This document shows positions 1 to 9,954 of a DNA stretch of 64,000 bases, piece by piece. The stretch's first letter is position 1. Every line of letters starts with the position of its first letter. The stretch is taken from NCBI GenBank assembly GCA_023014485.1, contig JAJOZX010002710.1, positions 344,001 to 408,000 of the forward strand, read 5' to 3'. Both the position numbers and the translations under genes were made by a program. A model generated the notes under the pieces. It was not told the origin of the DNA and ran no database searches. It saw nothing but the letters and a program-made list of their open reading frames with translations. The stretch is from Bathynomus jamesi. Taxonomy: Eukaryota > Arthropoda > Malacostraca > Isopoda > Cirolanidae.

Positions 1-905
1 TTCTTGGCGCGCACGGCCTCCGCGCACTCCGGGGTCCACCAAGGAACCCGTCGGGCGCGGGGGTAGGCGGAGGATTGTGGTACGCTTGTGCTTGCGGCCG
101 TTAGAACGACGGACTCGAAGTATGCGACGCACCCGTCGATGGATGGGAAGTGGGCAGTTGTAAGGGTGGTATATGTGTTGTCGCGGAAGCGGGCCCAATT
201 CGCGTTGGTGGTAACCCACCTTACCGGTACCCGTACGGTCTGGTCGGGTCGATTGAGGGTGAGTAGAATGGGGAGATGGTCACTGCCATAGTCCTCTCGG
301 AGGACTTGCCACGTGAAGTCTAGGAGGGCATCAGTTGATACGAGGGACAGGTCTATACAGGATGGAGTGCAGGTGGTGGCATGGTAGAATGTAGGAGAGC
401 CATCGTTGAGGCACTCGAAGGAGAGCTCGGTCATGACGGATATCAGGGTTGGGGCCATATAGGTGGAGTGTGTGTCGCCCCACAAGGGGTGACGACTATT
501 GAAATCGCCCAGTAGTAGGAAGGGCCTGGGGAGTTGTTCCACGACTTCCACCAGGTCGTCGCGGGAGACTTGAGCGTGGGGGGGAAGGTAGATTGAACAA
601 ATGGTGTACTGTCTATCCAGGGAGAGCCGGACGGCAGTCACCTGTAGCGGGGACCGGATGGAGAGATTGTAGAAGGGGACTGCGTGGTGGACGAGGATGG
701 CAGCTCCCCTTCGAGTGCAGGTAGGAGGCGGGGTGGCGACGCAGAAATAACCAGTGGGGCAGGGCATGGACCTGGTCCCCAGGATTAGCTCCTGGAGACA
801 GACACACACCGGACGGGAAGTGGCAATCAAGGAGTTAAGGCCTTCATAGTTTGCAAAGATTCCTCGACAGTTCCAGTGGACTATCGTGGTTTTCGGGGGA
901 TCCAT
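1..905 (-). CDS. LINE ORF2, APE-type endonuclease domain (partial, runs off window)
   Basis: The frame opens with ATG at 905 and stays open to base 1. It starts with VHWNCRGI, the N-terminal endonuclease motif with the metal-binding Asn. LQE follows near residue 30, LLLGDFNSRHPLWG near residues 120-135 (catalytic GDFN) and GSDHLPI near residue 200 (the SDH motif). These are the hallmarks of the exonuclease-endonuclease-phosphatase fold that nicks target DNA for target-primed reverse transcription. The start lies 104 bases after the ORF1 stop in another frame, so reinitiation or frameshifting would be needed for its translation. All visible catalytic motifs look intact. The reverse transcriptase is beyond the window. 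Confidence 0.88.
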   Translation of the reverse strand, partial: MDPPKTTIVHWNCRGIFANYEGLNSLIATSRPVCVCLQELILGTRSMPCPTGYFCVATPPPTCTRRGAAILVHHAVPFYNLSIRSPLQVTAVRLSLDRQYTICSIYLPPHAQVSRDDLVEVVEQLPRPFLLLGDFNSRHPLWGDTHSTYMAPTLISVMTELSFECLNDGSPTFYHATTCTPSCIDLSLVSTDALLDFTWQVLREDYGSDHLPILLTLNRPDQTVRVPVRWVTTNANWARFRDNTYTTLTTAHFPSIDGCVAYFESVVLTAASTSVPQSSAYPRARRVPWWTPECAEAVRAK

Positions 906-1009
906 TAGTTGATGAAGGGGGATGGGTAAAGGTGTAGGCGCTAGGAGGTTGGAGTGTGAAGGGGATCTGGAGTTCGCGAAACTGAAGGCTGGGTCGGGAG
1001 CATGGCTGG

Positions 1010-3211
1010 CTATCTACCGTTCACCAGGGAAGGAATCGGTCGGCCTGTCGAACCCTGCGGAGGTTGCGGGGTCGAGTCGGCCGAGCGAGACCGGAGGCGT
1101 GGATCACGGCAGGCAGAGGAACATCGTGGGCTGAGCGGGTCGGAAGTGCCTTGTCGGGCTTCTATGGTCGGGCCAGGGGGGGCAGTTAACCCAAAAGGGG
1201 CGCTACCCCGCCTGTCCGGGGTCTCACGGCGGACCCTAGGTGGTGACAGGGGGTACCAAAAAGACCGGGCGGGTGGGAGGGAGGGCGTACTCAGGGTAGC
1301 TGATAAGGGGGGGGTCGGGGATGTTGGGGGGGTAGGTACGATGGGGGTGGAAGGAGGTGAACCAGAGTGGTCTCGTGGAGGGGTGGAGAAAATGGCACCA
1401 GGAGGCAAGGGCAGATCCAGGAGACTCATGGGCGTGGGCGCAGCCGAGCTTCCCTCGGTCACACCGTGCAGCTGCGCCAGAGCCGCATCCACTGGATCCA
1501 CTGGGCTGGGTCTCGTCGTACAGGGCGGGTCGTGGATTTCGGCCACTATTGTCAGAGTCTGTGGGGGTAGAACGGTGGGACTTCTACGATGGGGAGAGAT
1601 GGACATAGTGGGCGTGGTGGGCGGTGTAAGGGTCCGAGCCGTCTTCTTGGTCTTAGGGGAAGAGGGAGAGAGACGTTGGGAGGCCGGAGGGTCTGGTGAC
1701 ACGCTCCGGCGTCTCCGCCTCGACGGCTTGCTCCGGGCGGCAGGTTCGGGCGTGTACAGGGAGTACTGGGAAGGCAGGGTTTGAGGTGGCTGGGACCTGG
1801 AAACCCTGGTCCCAGACTCCTGGGGGATTCGTGGCAGGTGAGGTGAGGGAAGAAGAGGAACGGTGGGGGGACAGGGGACCGTCGGGTCCTGCGAGGATTT
1901 GCTATGTGGGGAACAGGAAGCAGTGGCTGGGGGGGGTTTCGGCGGCAGGCCAGGGCGGCGTGCCGAGATGATAGAGCCGAGAGCAGCGGCATAGGACACC
2001 CCCGGCCTCACCTCCCGACTCCGCACCCTGTCGCGTGCCTCACGGGGGCTAAGGAAGTCCGTCACCTGTAGGCATCGGACCTCCTTCTCGAACCTGAAGA
2101 AAAGGCATTCTCGGGATGAAGAGGGATGTGCGCCTTCACAGTTCGAGCATTTGGGTGTGTTGGGGCACCTGTCAGGGTGGGCGAGTCGTCCACAGTGAAC
2201 ACATAATGGATGCGGCTGTCGACAAGCGGAGCTGACGTGTCCGAATTTATTGCATTTGAAGCAACGGGTCGGGTCTGGGACGTATGGGCGGATAGAAAAC
2301 TCGCATGAGGCGCGGTCTCCCATACCCCATACAATACGGCCAGGGGGGATTAGTGAGTTAAAAGTAAGGAGCAGACGTGGGGTGGGGGAGGGGGTGCCTC
2401 CCTGTCGGGATGTGAAACGATAGATCTTAGTAACTCCTTGGGGTGCGAGATCCTCCAGGAGCTCGTTCACTGCGACCGACAGTAGGCGGGTGGCGTAAAT
2501 AGTGCCCTGACTCTGGTTCAGGCGAGGGTGTGGGGAAACGGACACCGAGCATCCAAGGACCTCAGTGATGGAGAGTAGGGCTTTCGTCTCTGCGGCTGAG
2601 CGTGATTTTACGAGGAGGGAGCCATCCCTCTGTGGGCGTACGTCATAGCGGCTGGAGTTGCTGTGGGTTCGGATCGCCTGGAACGTCCGTTCAGAGTTGT
2701 TCGGGAGGGACCCAGATGTAGGCCGAATCACCAGGAATTTGTGGATACTTGGAAGGGAGAGGGAGGCTGTAGAGTCGAAATGTACTGGAATATTCAACGG
2801 TCGGTAGGACGGCCGTGAATGCCGGCTCCCCCGTCCGCCGCGAGGCTCTCTCCGCGGGGAGGTGGGCTGGCGGCGGGTGAGGGGGGCATATGGGGAGAGC
2901 AAGAAGCCGGGTTGTGGGGGCAAGTCCTCGGTGGAACTTGACTTGCCCGAAGGTGGCTGAAGTGGGCTGGGGCGAGGCCCCTGCTCTAGAGAGTGTAGGT
3001 CCAAGGGCGTAGTCGAGGGACGGACTGGGGTCGGCAACGGAAAAGGAGAGTGCAAGCGTTCCGCTTCCACAGGGGGGTCAACCCCATTAGGTTGCGGTCT
3101 TCCAGTGGTAAAGGACTCGAGGGCCTGGTTGCCCACCACCCGAGTGTTGAGAGAAAGAGTAGTCCGGGAATGAGAAGCAGTAGTCGTAAGCCGGGGGGGA
3201 GAAGTGTCCAT
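1010..3211 (-). CDS. LINE ORF1, gag-like protein with three zinc knuckles
   Basis: The frame is about 733 codons from the ATG at 3211. An upstream in-frame extension to 3604 is open, but it is hydrophobic and then Cys-rich, so I prefer 3211. The N-terminal half is Pro/Ser/Arg-rich. A conserved gag-like RNA-binding region is followed by three Cys knuckles near residues 310-365: CFKCNKFGHVSSAC (CX2CX4HX4C), CVHCGRLAHPDRC and CSNCEGAHPSSSREC. The C-terminal third is very Pro-rich. In I/Jockey elements this protein binds the RNA and forms the ribonucleoprotein. No stop or frameshift is visible. A 260-codon plus-strand ORF inside it is an antisense shadow. Confidence 0.87.
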   Translation of the reverse strand: MDTSPPRLTTTASHSRTTLSLNTRVVGNQALESFTTGRPQPNGVDPPVEAERLHSPFPLPTPVRPSTTPLDLHSLEQGPRPSPLQPPSGKSSSTEDLPPQPGFLLSPYAPLTRRQPTSPRREPRGGRGSRHSRPSYRPLNIPVHFDSTASLSLPSIHKFLVIRPTSGSLPNNSERTFQAIRTHSNSSRYDVRPQRDGSLLVKSRSAAETKALLSITEVLGCSVSVSPHPRLNQSQGTIYATRLLSVAVNELLEDLAPQGVTKIYRFTSRQGGTPSPTPRLLLTFNSLIPPGRIVWGMGDRASCEFSIRPYVPDPTRCFKCNKFGHVSSACRQPHPLCVHCGRLAHPDRCPNTPKCSNCEGAHPSSSRECLFFRFEKEVRCLQVTDFLSPREARDRVRSREVRPGVSYAAALGSIISARRPGLPPKPPPATASCSPHSKSSQDPTVPCPPTVPLLPSPHLPRIPQESGTRVSRSQPPQTLPSQYSLYTPEPAARSKPSRRRRRSVSPDPPASQRLSPSSPKTKKTARTLTPPTTPTMSISPHRRSPTVLPPQTLTIVAEIHDPPCTTRPSPVDPVDAALAQLHGVTEGSSAAPTPMSLLDLPLPPGAIFSTPPRDHSGSPPSTPIVPTPPTSPTPPLSATLSTPSLPPARSFWYPLSPPRVRRETPDRRGSAPFGLTAPPGPTIEARQGTSDPLSPRCSSACRDPRLRSRSADSTPQPPQGSTGRPIPSLVNGR

Positions 3212-3819
3212 AGCTAAACAAAAAAGAACTTCATCCCCGCGCGCATCCAGCCACCACCGACTCCAACAAGGGAAAGGCGAAGTGTGGGCACACTTGGTCC
3301 CACCGCCGATGGATGTCACGCAGGGGGAGATACACCCGCACCCAGTCCCTGTGCCTGAAAGGCGGCCACTCTCATCCAACGCGCGGTGAAAAGTGGCAGG
3401 GACAGGGTTTGGGTTTGGTTGGAAAGCGACAAGGGTGCAGGGCAACCACCTCCCACACCCAAGGGCCAAGGAAAGGGTCAAAATCAAGGTCCAAAGAACA
3501 ACGCCAAAAAAAACAGGGAGAATCCAGAAAGAATGGGTTAAAGGAGAAAGAAAGAAAAAGAAGCAGGAGATCAGCCGGGTCCCCAAACGGGCCCAATGGT
3601 CCACGAGGGCAGAGAAAGCCCTTACACCGAAGAAAGGTGTATTCCCACATTCGCCACAGAGGGACGCGCCCTATAGCTCCGGACAAAGCAAAGGGACCTA
3701 CTAAAATAAAATAAGAGTATACATATGAGTATATATGAGTATATATGCATCAACATATACATTTGATTTGATTTGTATTATTTGTGATCAAATACAAATA
3801 CAAAACAAAATATTTTAAC

Positions 3820-5345
3820 CTACCCACTAAAATTGTTTTAGAAGTAGCCCTTGTTCATAAAATGGTCAAGAATTAAGAATGAATGATAAAATTTCGTTTA
3901 CAACACTATATATGAATGAAAAGTAAAATTTACACTCTAAGGCAGTGGTTCCCAACGTGGGCGCCACTGCCTCCCAGTGGGCGTTTGAGAATCTTAGGGG
4001 GCGCTAGGAAACTGTAAAGTTGTTACCTTCTATTAATAAATCACTTATCACTTATCCTGTTATATTATTATCTTTATGAGGGGGCACCAGCAAATACTGA
4101 TGGATATAAGGGGCGTTCGCCTGAAAAAGGTTGGGGACCACTGCTCTAAGGATTATACATGAAGAATAAAATTTATAAATTGACTGAAATTCAGGCAATG
4201 TGTCAAATTATGATACACACAAATCCTAACCTACCTAATTTTGTTAGGGAAATTGGAAAATATCAGTGGGTATTCATATGCAGCAGTATCAGAAATGTTA
4301 GGTTAGGTTAGGTTAGTTTAGGTTTTGTGTGTATCACAATTTGATACATTGCATAAAATTTTGGTCAATTTACAAATTGCCTGATGTAAACGTTATCGAA
4401 ACGTTCTGAAGAAACATTCACTAAAAGTTTTCTTAACGTTTTCTAAACGTTTTATAAAAGCTCATGAATTGACTAGTAAAGTTGCCGTTTAATGAAATAG
4501 TTACTCAGATTCCCCACTCCATGAAACGAGTAATAAAAAGCTTGCTTGATTTATGAAATGATCAAGAATTATGAAAGAATTACAAAATTTCGTTTACAAC
4601 ACTTTAGTATGAATGAAAAGTAAAATTTACACTCTAAGAACTATACATGATAATAAAATTTATAAATTGACTGAAATTTAGGCAATGTGTCAAATTTTGA
4701 TACACACAAAACGTTTAGAAAACATCTCCAAAAAGTTTAGTAAACGTTTATGAAACGTAGTAGCTTAGTGGTAGTTTAATAAACGTTTAGAAGAGTTTTT
4801 TAAACGTTTACTAAAGTTTTTAAAAATTTTTTGTAAATATTTTCTGATCGTTTTGTAAACATTTACTAAACGTGTTTTAGACGTATACTAAACGTTCTGT
4901 AAACGTTTCCTTAACATTTTACAAACGCTTTGTAAATGTTTATTAAATTTGTGAACGTTTTGTAAACCTTTTAAACGTTACTGAGATTCCCCATTTCATT
5001 GAAACGAGAAATAGAGAGTTTGCTCGGTTCATGAAATGGTCAAGAATTATGAATGAACTATAAAATTTCGTTTACAACACTATTTTGAGCGAAAATTAAA
5101 TTTACACTCTAAGAATTATACATGAAGAATAAAATTTATAAATTGACTGAAATTCAGGCAATGTGTTAAATTGTGATACACACAAATCCTAACCTTACCT
5201 AATTTTTTTAGGGAAATTGGGAAATATCAGTGGATATTCATATGCAGCATTACCAGAAATGTTAGGTTAGGTTAGGTTAGTTTACGTTTTGTGTGTATCA
5301 CAATTTGACACTGTCTAAAATTTCGGTCAATTTACAAATTGCCTG
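3820..5345. repeat. Three diverged copies of an AT-rich repeat (about 3820-4390, 4540-4715, 5020-5345)
   Basis: The block starting with ATGGTCAAGAATT and running through TTTCGTTTACAACACT, TTTACACTCTAAG and AAATTGACTGAAATT to CAATGTGTCAAATT recurs three times. Copies one and three continue into TTAGG-rich tracts. Between the copies (about 4380-4990) lie many degenerate AAACGTTT words on both strands. No coding frame is visible. It behaves as an old tandem or segmental duplication of an unknown repeat. Confidence 0.7.
3943..4143. mobile_element. hAT-type MITE with perfect 8-bp target duplication
   Basis: The 201-bp element has imperfect terminal inverted repeats: CAGTGGTTCCCAAC at the left, and its complement as GTTGGGGACCACTG at the right. 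It is flanked on both sides by CTCTAAGG (3935-3942 and 4144-4151). An 8-bp duplication and a CAG-type terminus are diagnostic of hAT transposons. There is no coding capacity. The two sister repeat copies nearby carry the uninterrupted target TTACACTCTAAG. Confidence 0.88.
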
Positions 5346-5828
5346 ACATAAATGTTTTCAATGTACTGGAAACTTTGGTAATGGTTCAGAATACAGGCGC
5401 CACTTAATTAAGCAAAATTTCGAAAAATACCATGGAAACAAAGTTGTTTCTCTCATTAAAATACGTGGATTGCATGTGTCGCATAGTCAAAAAAACGAAG
5501 TTAGAAAATTACGAAAAACATATTTTTGGGTATGAATCTCGGAAACTTTGAGTTGGCAAACCTACTATCGTATCGTTCATTCACTTCAGTTTGAAAATGG
5601 CTTCGGTCTGTGACGGATGTGAGGTGACGCTAGTAGAGTTTTATATTTTTTAGGTTAGTTAGGTTAGGTTAGGGGTTAGGTTTTCCATGAAACCTAGGTT
5701 TTTCTCATGGTTTTTGATGTTTCATGACATGTTTTTTTCTCCAAAACATGCTAAAACCATTGGTTTCCTGTTGTTTAGCATAAATCTGACCATCGCTATT
5801 ACAGTAAATTATTGCTTGTGCTGTGTTC

Positions 5829-7109
5829 TAGTGATGTAGGTCACATCCGCATCCGCATAACATCCGCACATTTTCTCGCATCCGCATCCGCACTTTGGAC
5901 TGCGGATGTCGTGCGGATGTGGACCGTTGAGATAAAATGTCATTAATAAGCGGAAATTATCAAATTCTACTATATTAATAGAACTAGTTCATTGTGCGCA
6001 AAAGTGATGCAAGCGACAAGACGAGAGGCTGTTCTTGTATGAAGTTACTCTCTTGCAACCTACTTAGATCCACGTTACAAAGCTAAGTTATTTTCACCTA
6101 GTACATTAGAACGAGTTAAATCATCACTTGGCAAAGCAGTTGAAGAGCTTCAATCTCTTGAATCTGTCGCTTCGCCACCCACCAAAAGAATAAAAGTTTC
6201 AGTGACAGAACCAACACCTTCAACAAGCAAATCTATCACAGAATCTGTCTCTCAGTTTCTTGAGTCAAGCAGCAATGACGAGACCTACGCGATGTCAAAA
6301 GATGTAGTAAAAATGATCGAGAGCTATCACCAAGAAAAACGCCTGGCTGCATGTGACAATCCTATTAGTTGGTGGAAAAATACGCAGAATATCTATCCAT
6401 ACTTGAGTAAACTTGCAAGGAAACATTTAGCCTGTCCTCCAACAAACGTACCAAGCGAGAGATTATTTAGCAGTGCTGGATTAATATATGATGAAAAGAG
6501 AAACAGACTGGCAGCAGAAAAGGCAGAAAAATTAATGTTCCTTAAGCATAACCTTCCTATAATTAAGTTTGAACATTAAACGATGAACATCTTAGTTTAC
6601 TTTATTTTAATTACTCATTTATAAATATGCCTAATAAAACTTTAAACTTAATATAAATAGTTATCAAGCTAATTAAAGATCTCTTTCTATAAGGGTGGAG
6701 GTTGGGGAAAGAGGTCGGTGGGTGCATTTGAGTTGGGTTCACGTCCCGCATCCTGGTAACACAATTATGGTTTCTAATTGTGGCTGAAACTCAACAAAAT
6801 ATAACGAATTTATTTGCAGACGAATTCACTAATTGATTTCTATATTAGTTAGATGCTTGATATTATTTTATATGTTCAGAGAAAAGTACAGCAATTATTG
6901 TACAATTAATCAATTATACTACATTATAGCTACAGCTCTCTCTATATAATAACTTATTATATACGTTAAACACAACAAATCTCGAATATACCCTAAAAAA
7001 TAACGAAAATGTAGACATCCACATCCGCATCCGCATCCGCGGATGTTGAAATCAAACATCCTCATCCGCATCCGCAGATGTGAAAAAAATGACATCCGCT
7101 ACATCACTA
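5829..7109 (+). mobile_element. Internally deleted hAT transposon with ATCCGC subterminal repeats
   Basis: The ends are TAGTGATGTA at the left and its complement TACATCACTA at the right. Both ends carry dense ATCCGC repeats in the first and last 90 bases, as expected for hAT subterminal transposase-binding sites. Near-identical flanks (TGTGTTC on both sides, with four extra bases at the right) look like a slightly decayed target duplication. Only the C-terminal part of a transposase remains inside. Confidence 0.75.
6052..6579 (+). pseudogene. hAT transposase C-terminal fragment (dimerisation domain)
   Basis: The open frame carries ATYLDPRYKAKLF near its start. It then has a low-complexity linker and the classic hAT dimerisation block: WWKNTQNIYPYLSKLARKHL, then PPTNVPSERLFSSAGLIYDE and a final stretch ending LMFLKHNLP. 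There is no ATG where one is expected. The zinc-finger and most of the RNase H-like catalytic core are missing, and only about 220 bases separate the fragment from the left terminus. This is a relic, not a working transposase. It resembles ZBED-type hAT transposases. Confidence 0.85.
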
Positions 7110-7332
7110 CACAGTGTGTTCCCCCACCCAAAACCCCCGGTTCCCACGGTGGTCCCCCCAGATTGTAGGAGGGGTTGGGGGGGTGAAATAACTTCAAGCA
7201 ATAATTTACTGTAATGGCGATGGTCACATTCACCCTAAACAACAGGAAACCAATGGTTTTAGCATGTTTTGGTGGAAAAAACACAAAAATTGAGGTGGCG
7301 CCCCTATTCTGAACCGTTACCGAAACTTTAAC

Positions 7333-9077
7333 GGCTCTCCTATTTTGACTCGCTTTTCACTGCACTTTATACGAGGTAGCATGTGTCTGATTAGGCCCAA
7401 CGAAAATGGAACGCTGAAACAAACAAAAAAACAAACTTCATACGATTTTATTAAATTTATCTTTTGAAACACGGTGATTAAAGGTATGTCGAATTAAGAT
7501 GAGTATGACATTGAAAGAGAGAGAAGTTAAGTCGGCCTAAGCAGACTCTAATTAATGGAAGTTACATTAAACCAACATAGCAATACTAATGAAACACAAC
7601 ACATCTTATCAACACTAATCTCAGCGAAAACCTATTTGAAAATGATGCATAGTTGCCAACTGTAAATTTTAAAACAAATACCAACTGGGATTTTTAAATT
7701 AATTTCTCTCTCTCTCTCGGCAGTTAATATGAAACAAATTTATAATTAATAAACACGTCACATTGCATTAATTAACAATTACATTAATTCCATTTATTAC
7801 AATACGGAACTTTCTGCTTCATGTCATATGAAACTTTACTGCTTCATTTCGTATATACAGAACTTCACTCTTGCAGTGGAGCGTTTTCTATGAATTTTCT
7901 CAAGATTTTAAGAATTTATTGTTTGATAAGAAAAACTTCGCAACATAAAAATTAGCTTTGAAAATTCTTACGAAAATAGTTTATTGACTTTTATTATTAT
8001 TAATGTGGTTTCCCAAGGCATAATATGCATTAAAAAATTATATATTGAATGATGACATTTAATATATATATATATATATATATATAGATAGATAGATAGA
8101 TAGATAACTAGACAGATAGATACTGTATTACTGTATAAATGAGGAGGGGGGGAGAGCATGCGCTCATGTCGTAATTAAGAAAGTCAGCTACTTTTTCGTT
8201 GTTAATTAGTGTAAACAGCGACTGTAATTAAACTTCTAAATTTTCTCATGAAATTTGCGTTTAAGAGAAATGAAAATCTATATTTAAGGTAATCCGCATA
8301 ACTCTGAACGAGTTTGAGCCGCTTTTAAGACGCGATTAGTAGAGTTTTCGAGCTTTGATTTAGAGCCTTTAAATTAATACCTTTTGAAGGTGATTATGAA
8401 AGTTCGTAGGTAGGAATTATATATGCGTCTTATATAAAGTCGAGCGCAGCAAAAAATCAGTCTGCTTTCGTGTTTTGTTTTAACGTGCAACAAACCAGCA
8501 TAAAAAAAAACCCAGAATTTGTGATGAAAATAAATAAGAGGTTTTTTTCACTAAATTTACGGTTTTTCATAATGGTTTTGAGACATCTTCTGTAAAGCCA
8601 AAACCTCTCTCTATCTTTCTTTAATGAATTTACGAGACAAGGAACAAAGAAAAGATAGTGCCATCAATTTCACTGATGCGCTCTGACGAAAATGGCACCG
8701 ACTCTGCTTCACTCTAAGCCTGAAAGAAAAATAAGGAACTTTTCTTCATTTTTTAACGAACCAGCCATTGTATATATTTGTGTGTAGGCTATATATATAT
8801 ATATATATAATATTATATATATATATGTGTGTATATATTATGCAGGAAGGAGGGGCCAAGGGCGAGTGCCCGCAAAAACGCCCTTCCATAGAAGAAGGAG
8901 AGCCAAAATGAAGTCTCCGATGCTCAATGATGCCATTTTTTTATATAAATTTTGAAAAGACCGTGTAGTATGTAAGGTGCATGTATGATATATGTTGTGT
9001 TGTGAGTAATAGAAGGAGAAGTGTGTGTTTAAAAGCATGCTGAAATGCTCATAGGGTAGATGGGACATATATACATA

Positions 9078-9160
<83 letters not shown>

Positions 9161-9468
9161 TTAGTGCGATAATTGTATTTTACAGGATGGGATAGAGAAA
9201 AGGGTAATTTTCTCTATTTATTATACTATACAAAGCCATCACTTGCCAGAATGCGGTAACGACCTTTACAGTGATAACTTTGTTCCAAGCTTATGCACTG
9301 AAATGTTCAAAATATAACACAAGATACTAGAAAATTTGAAATTCAAAAACATTTGCCGGCCATTTGTCCAATGCTGCCACCCTATGAGGAAACACCGTAG
9401 ACGAAATCTCATGGAATTCGGAAAGCATTTAGGGGTGCCTCGAGTCACATGAATGAAACTGTCGCGCG
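7333..9468. other. AT-rich intergenic DNA with microsatellites, no gene recognised
   Basis: I find no convincing coding frame. Simple repeats are (CT)n near 7706, (TA)n then (GATA)n at 8061-8118, (TA)n at 8790-8827, and a compound (TA)n-(TG)n tract at 9064-9159. Short apparent ORFs here, including one ending at 8838, have no recognisable domain. Confidence 0.6.
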
Positions 9469-9931
9469 TGTTGGTTTACGTCGTCGTCGTCGTTGGCCTA
9501 GGCAAGCTACGGCTTGGGACCGTAGCGCATCTATCCGGTATAGGTTAACCTGGATGATGTAGCCATAAGCACTGCCGCTAGTTAAGTGCCAACCAGTGAT
9601 TATCTCACTAGCCGTATTGAGTCCGTTAGGCGAAACTACGACAGTACCAAAGGTGGAAAATATAACCTTTGGTTTCTATTATTTATTTGTAAAATGGACA
9701 TGGCATTAGATTAAAATAAATATTTGAATATAAATAATTAACTGACAATTGTGATATATAATTAATTATGTTTACATACAATAAAATAATATAGTATACA
9801 TAAAATTAGTATTAATGTGGTTCACAATTGAATTATAATGGGTAACTAATTTAAATGAATTTATACTATTCCGAAATTCAAGACGGTAAAATTAACATTT
9901 ATCTTGAACTAAAATAAGAGTATTCACTACA
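9469..9931 (-). repeat. LTR (3' LTR of copy 1)
   Basis: This 463-bp repeat runs TGTTGGTTTACG..ATTCACTACA on the plus strand and matches 14067-14533. It is preceded by the duplication CGCG. Just inside it on the plus strand lies CACTCCCCCACCAG, the complement of a purine-rich polypurine tract. Confidence 0.93.
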
Positions 9932-9954
9932 CACTCCCCCACCAGAGAGGAAGT

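Larger units (their letters stand above)
1..3715 (-). mobile_element. Two-ORF non-LTR retrotransposon, I/Jockey group (3' part outside window)
   Basis: A GC-rich block, in sharp contrast to the AT-rich DNA to its right, reads on the minus strand as 5' leader (about 3212-3715), ORF1 (1010-3211) and the first 301 codons of ORF2 (905 to window edge). A CCHC-knuckle gag-like ORF1 followed by an ORF2 opening with an APE-type endonuclease is the layout of I/Jockey-group LINEs. The reverse transcriptase, tail and 3' end lie outside the window. Both reading frames are open throughout, so this copy is young. Confidence 0.9.
5367..7332. mobile_element. TIR element or MITE split by a nested hAT
   Basis: Bases 5369-5405 (GAAACTTTGGTAATGGTTC onward) match the reverse complement of 7293-7331. 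A second long inverted pair, about 75 bp, joins 5742-5817 to 7196-7275. The outer element is therefore a long-TIR transposon without a gene of its own. The hAT at 5829-7109 sits between its arms. Small reading frames in the arms are not convincing genes. The superfamily is not identified, and I could not confirm a target duplication. Confidence 0.72.

Noticed and set aside
1002..1784. 260-codon plus-strand reading frame
   Set aside because: It lies antisense to the LINE ORF1, is Gly/Arg-rich because of the GC bias, and shows no domain.
7099..7284. Short minus-strand frame in the TIR element
   Set aside because: It spans the inverted-repeat arm and the hAT terminus; composition is non-coding.
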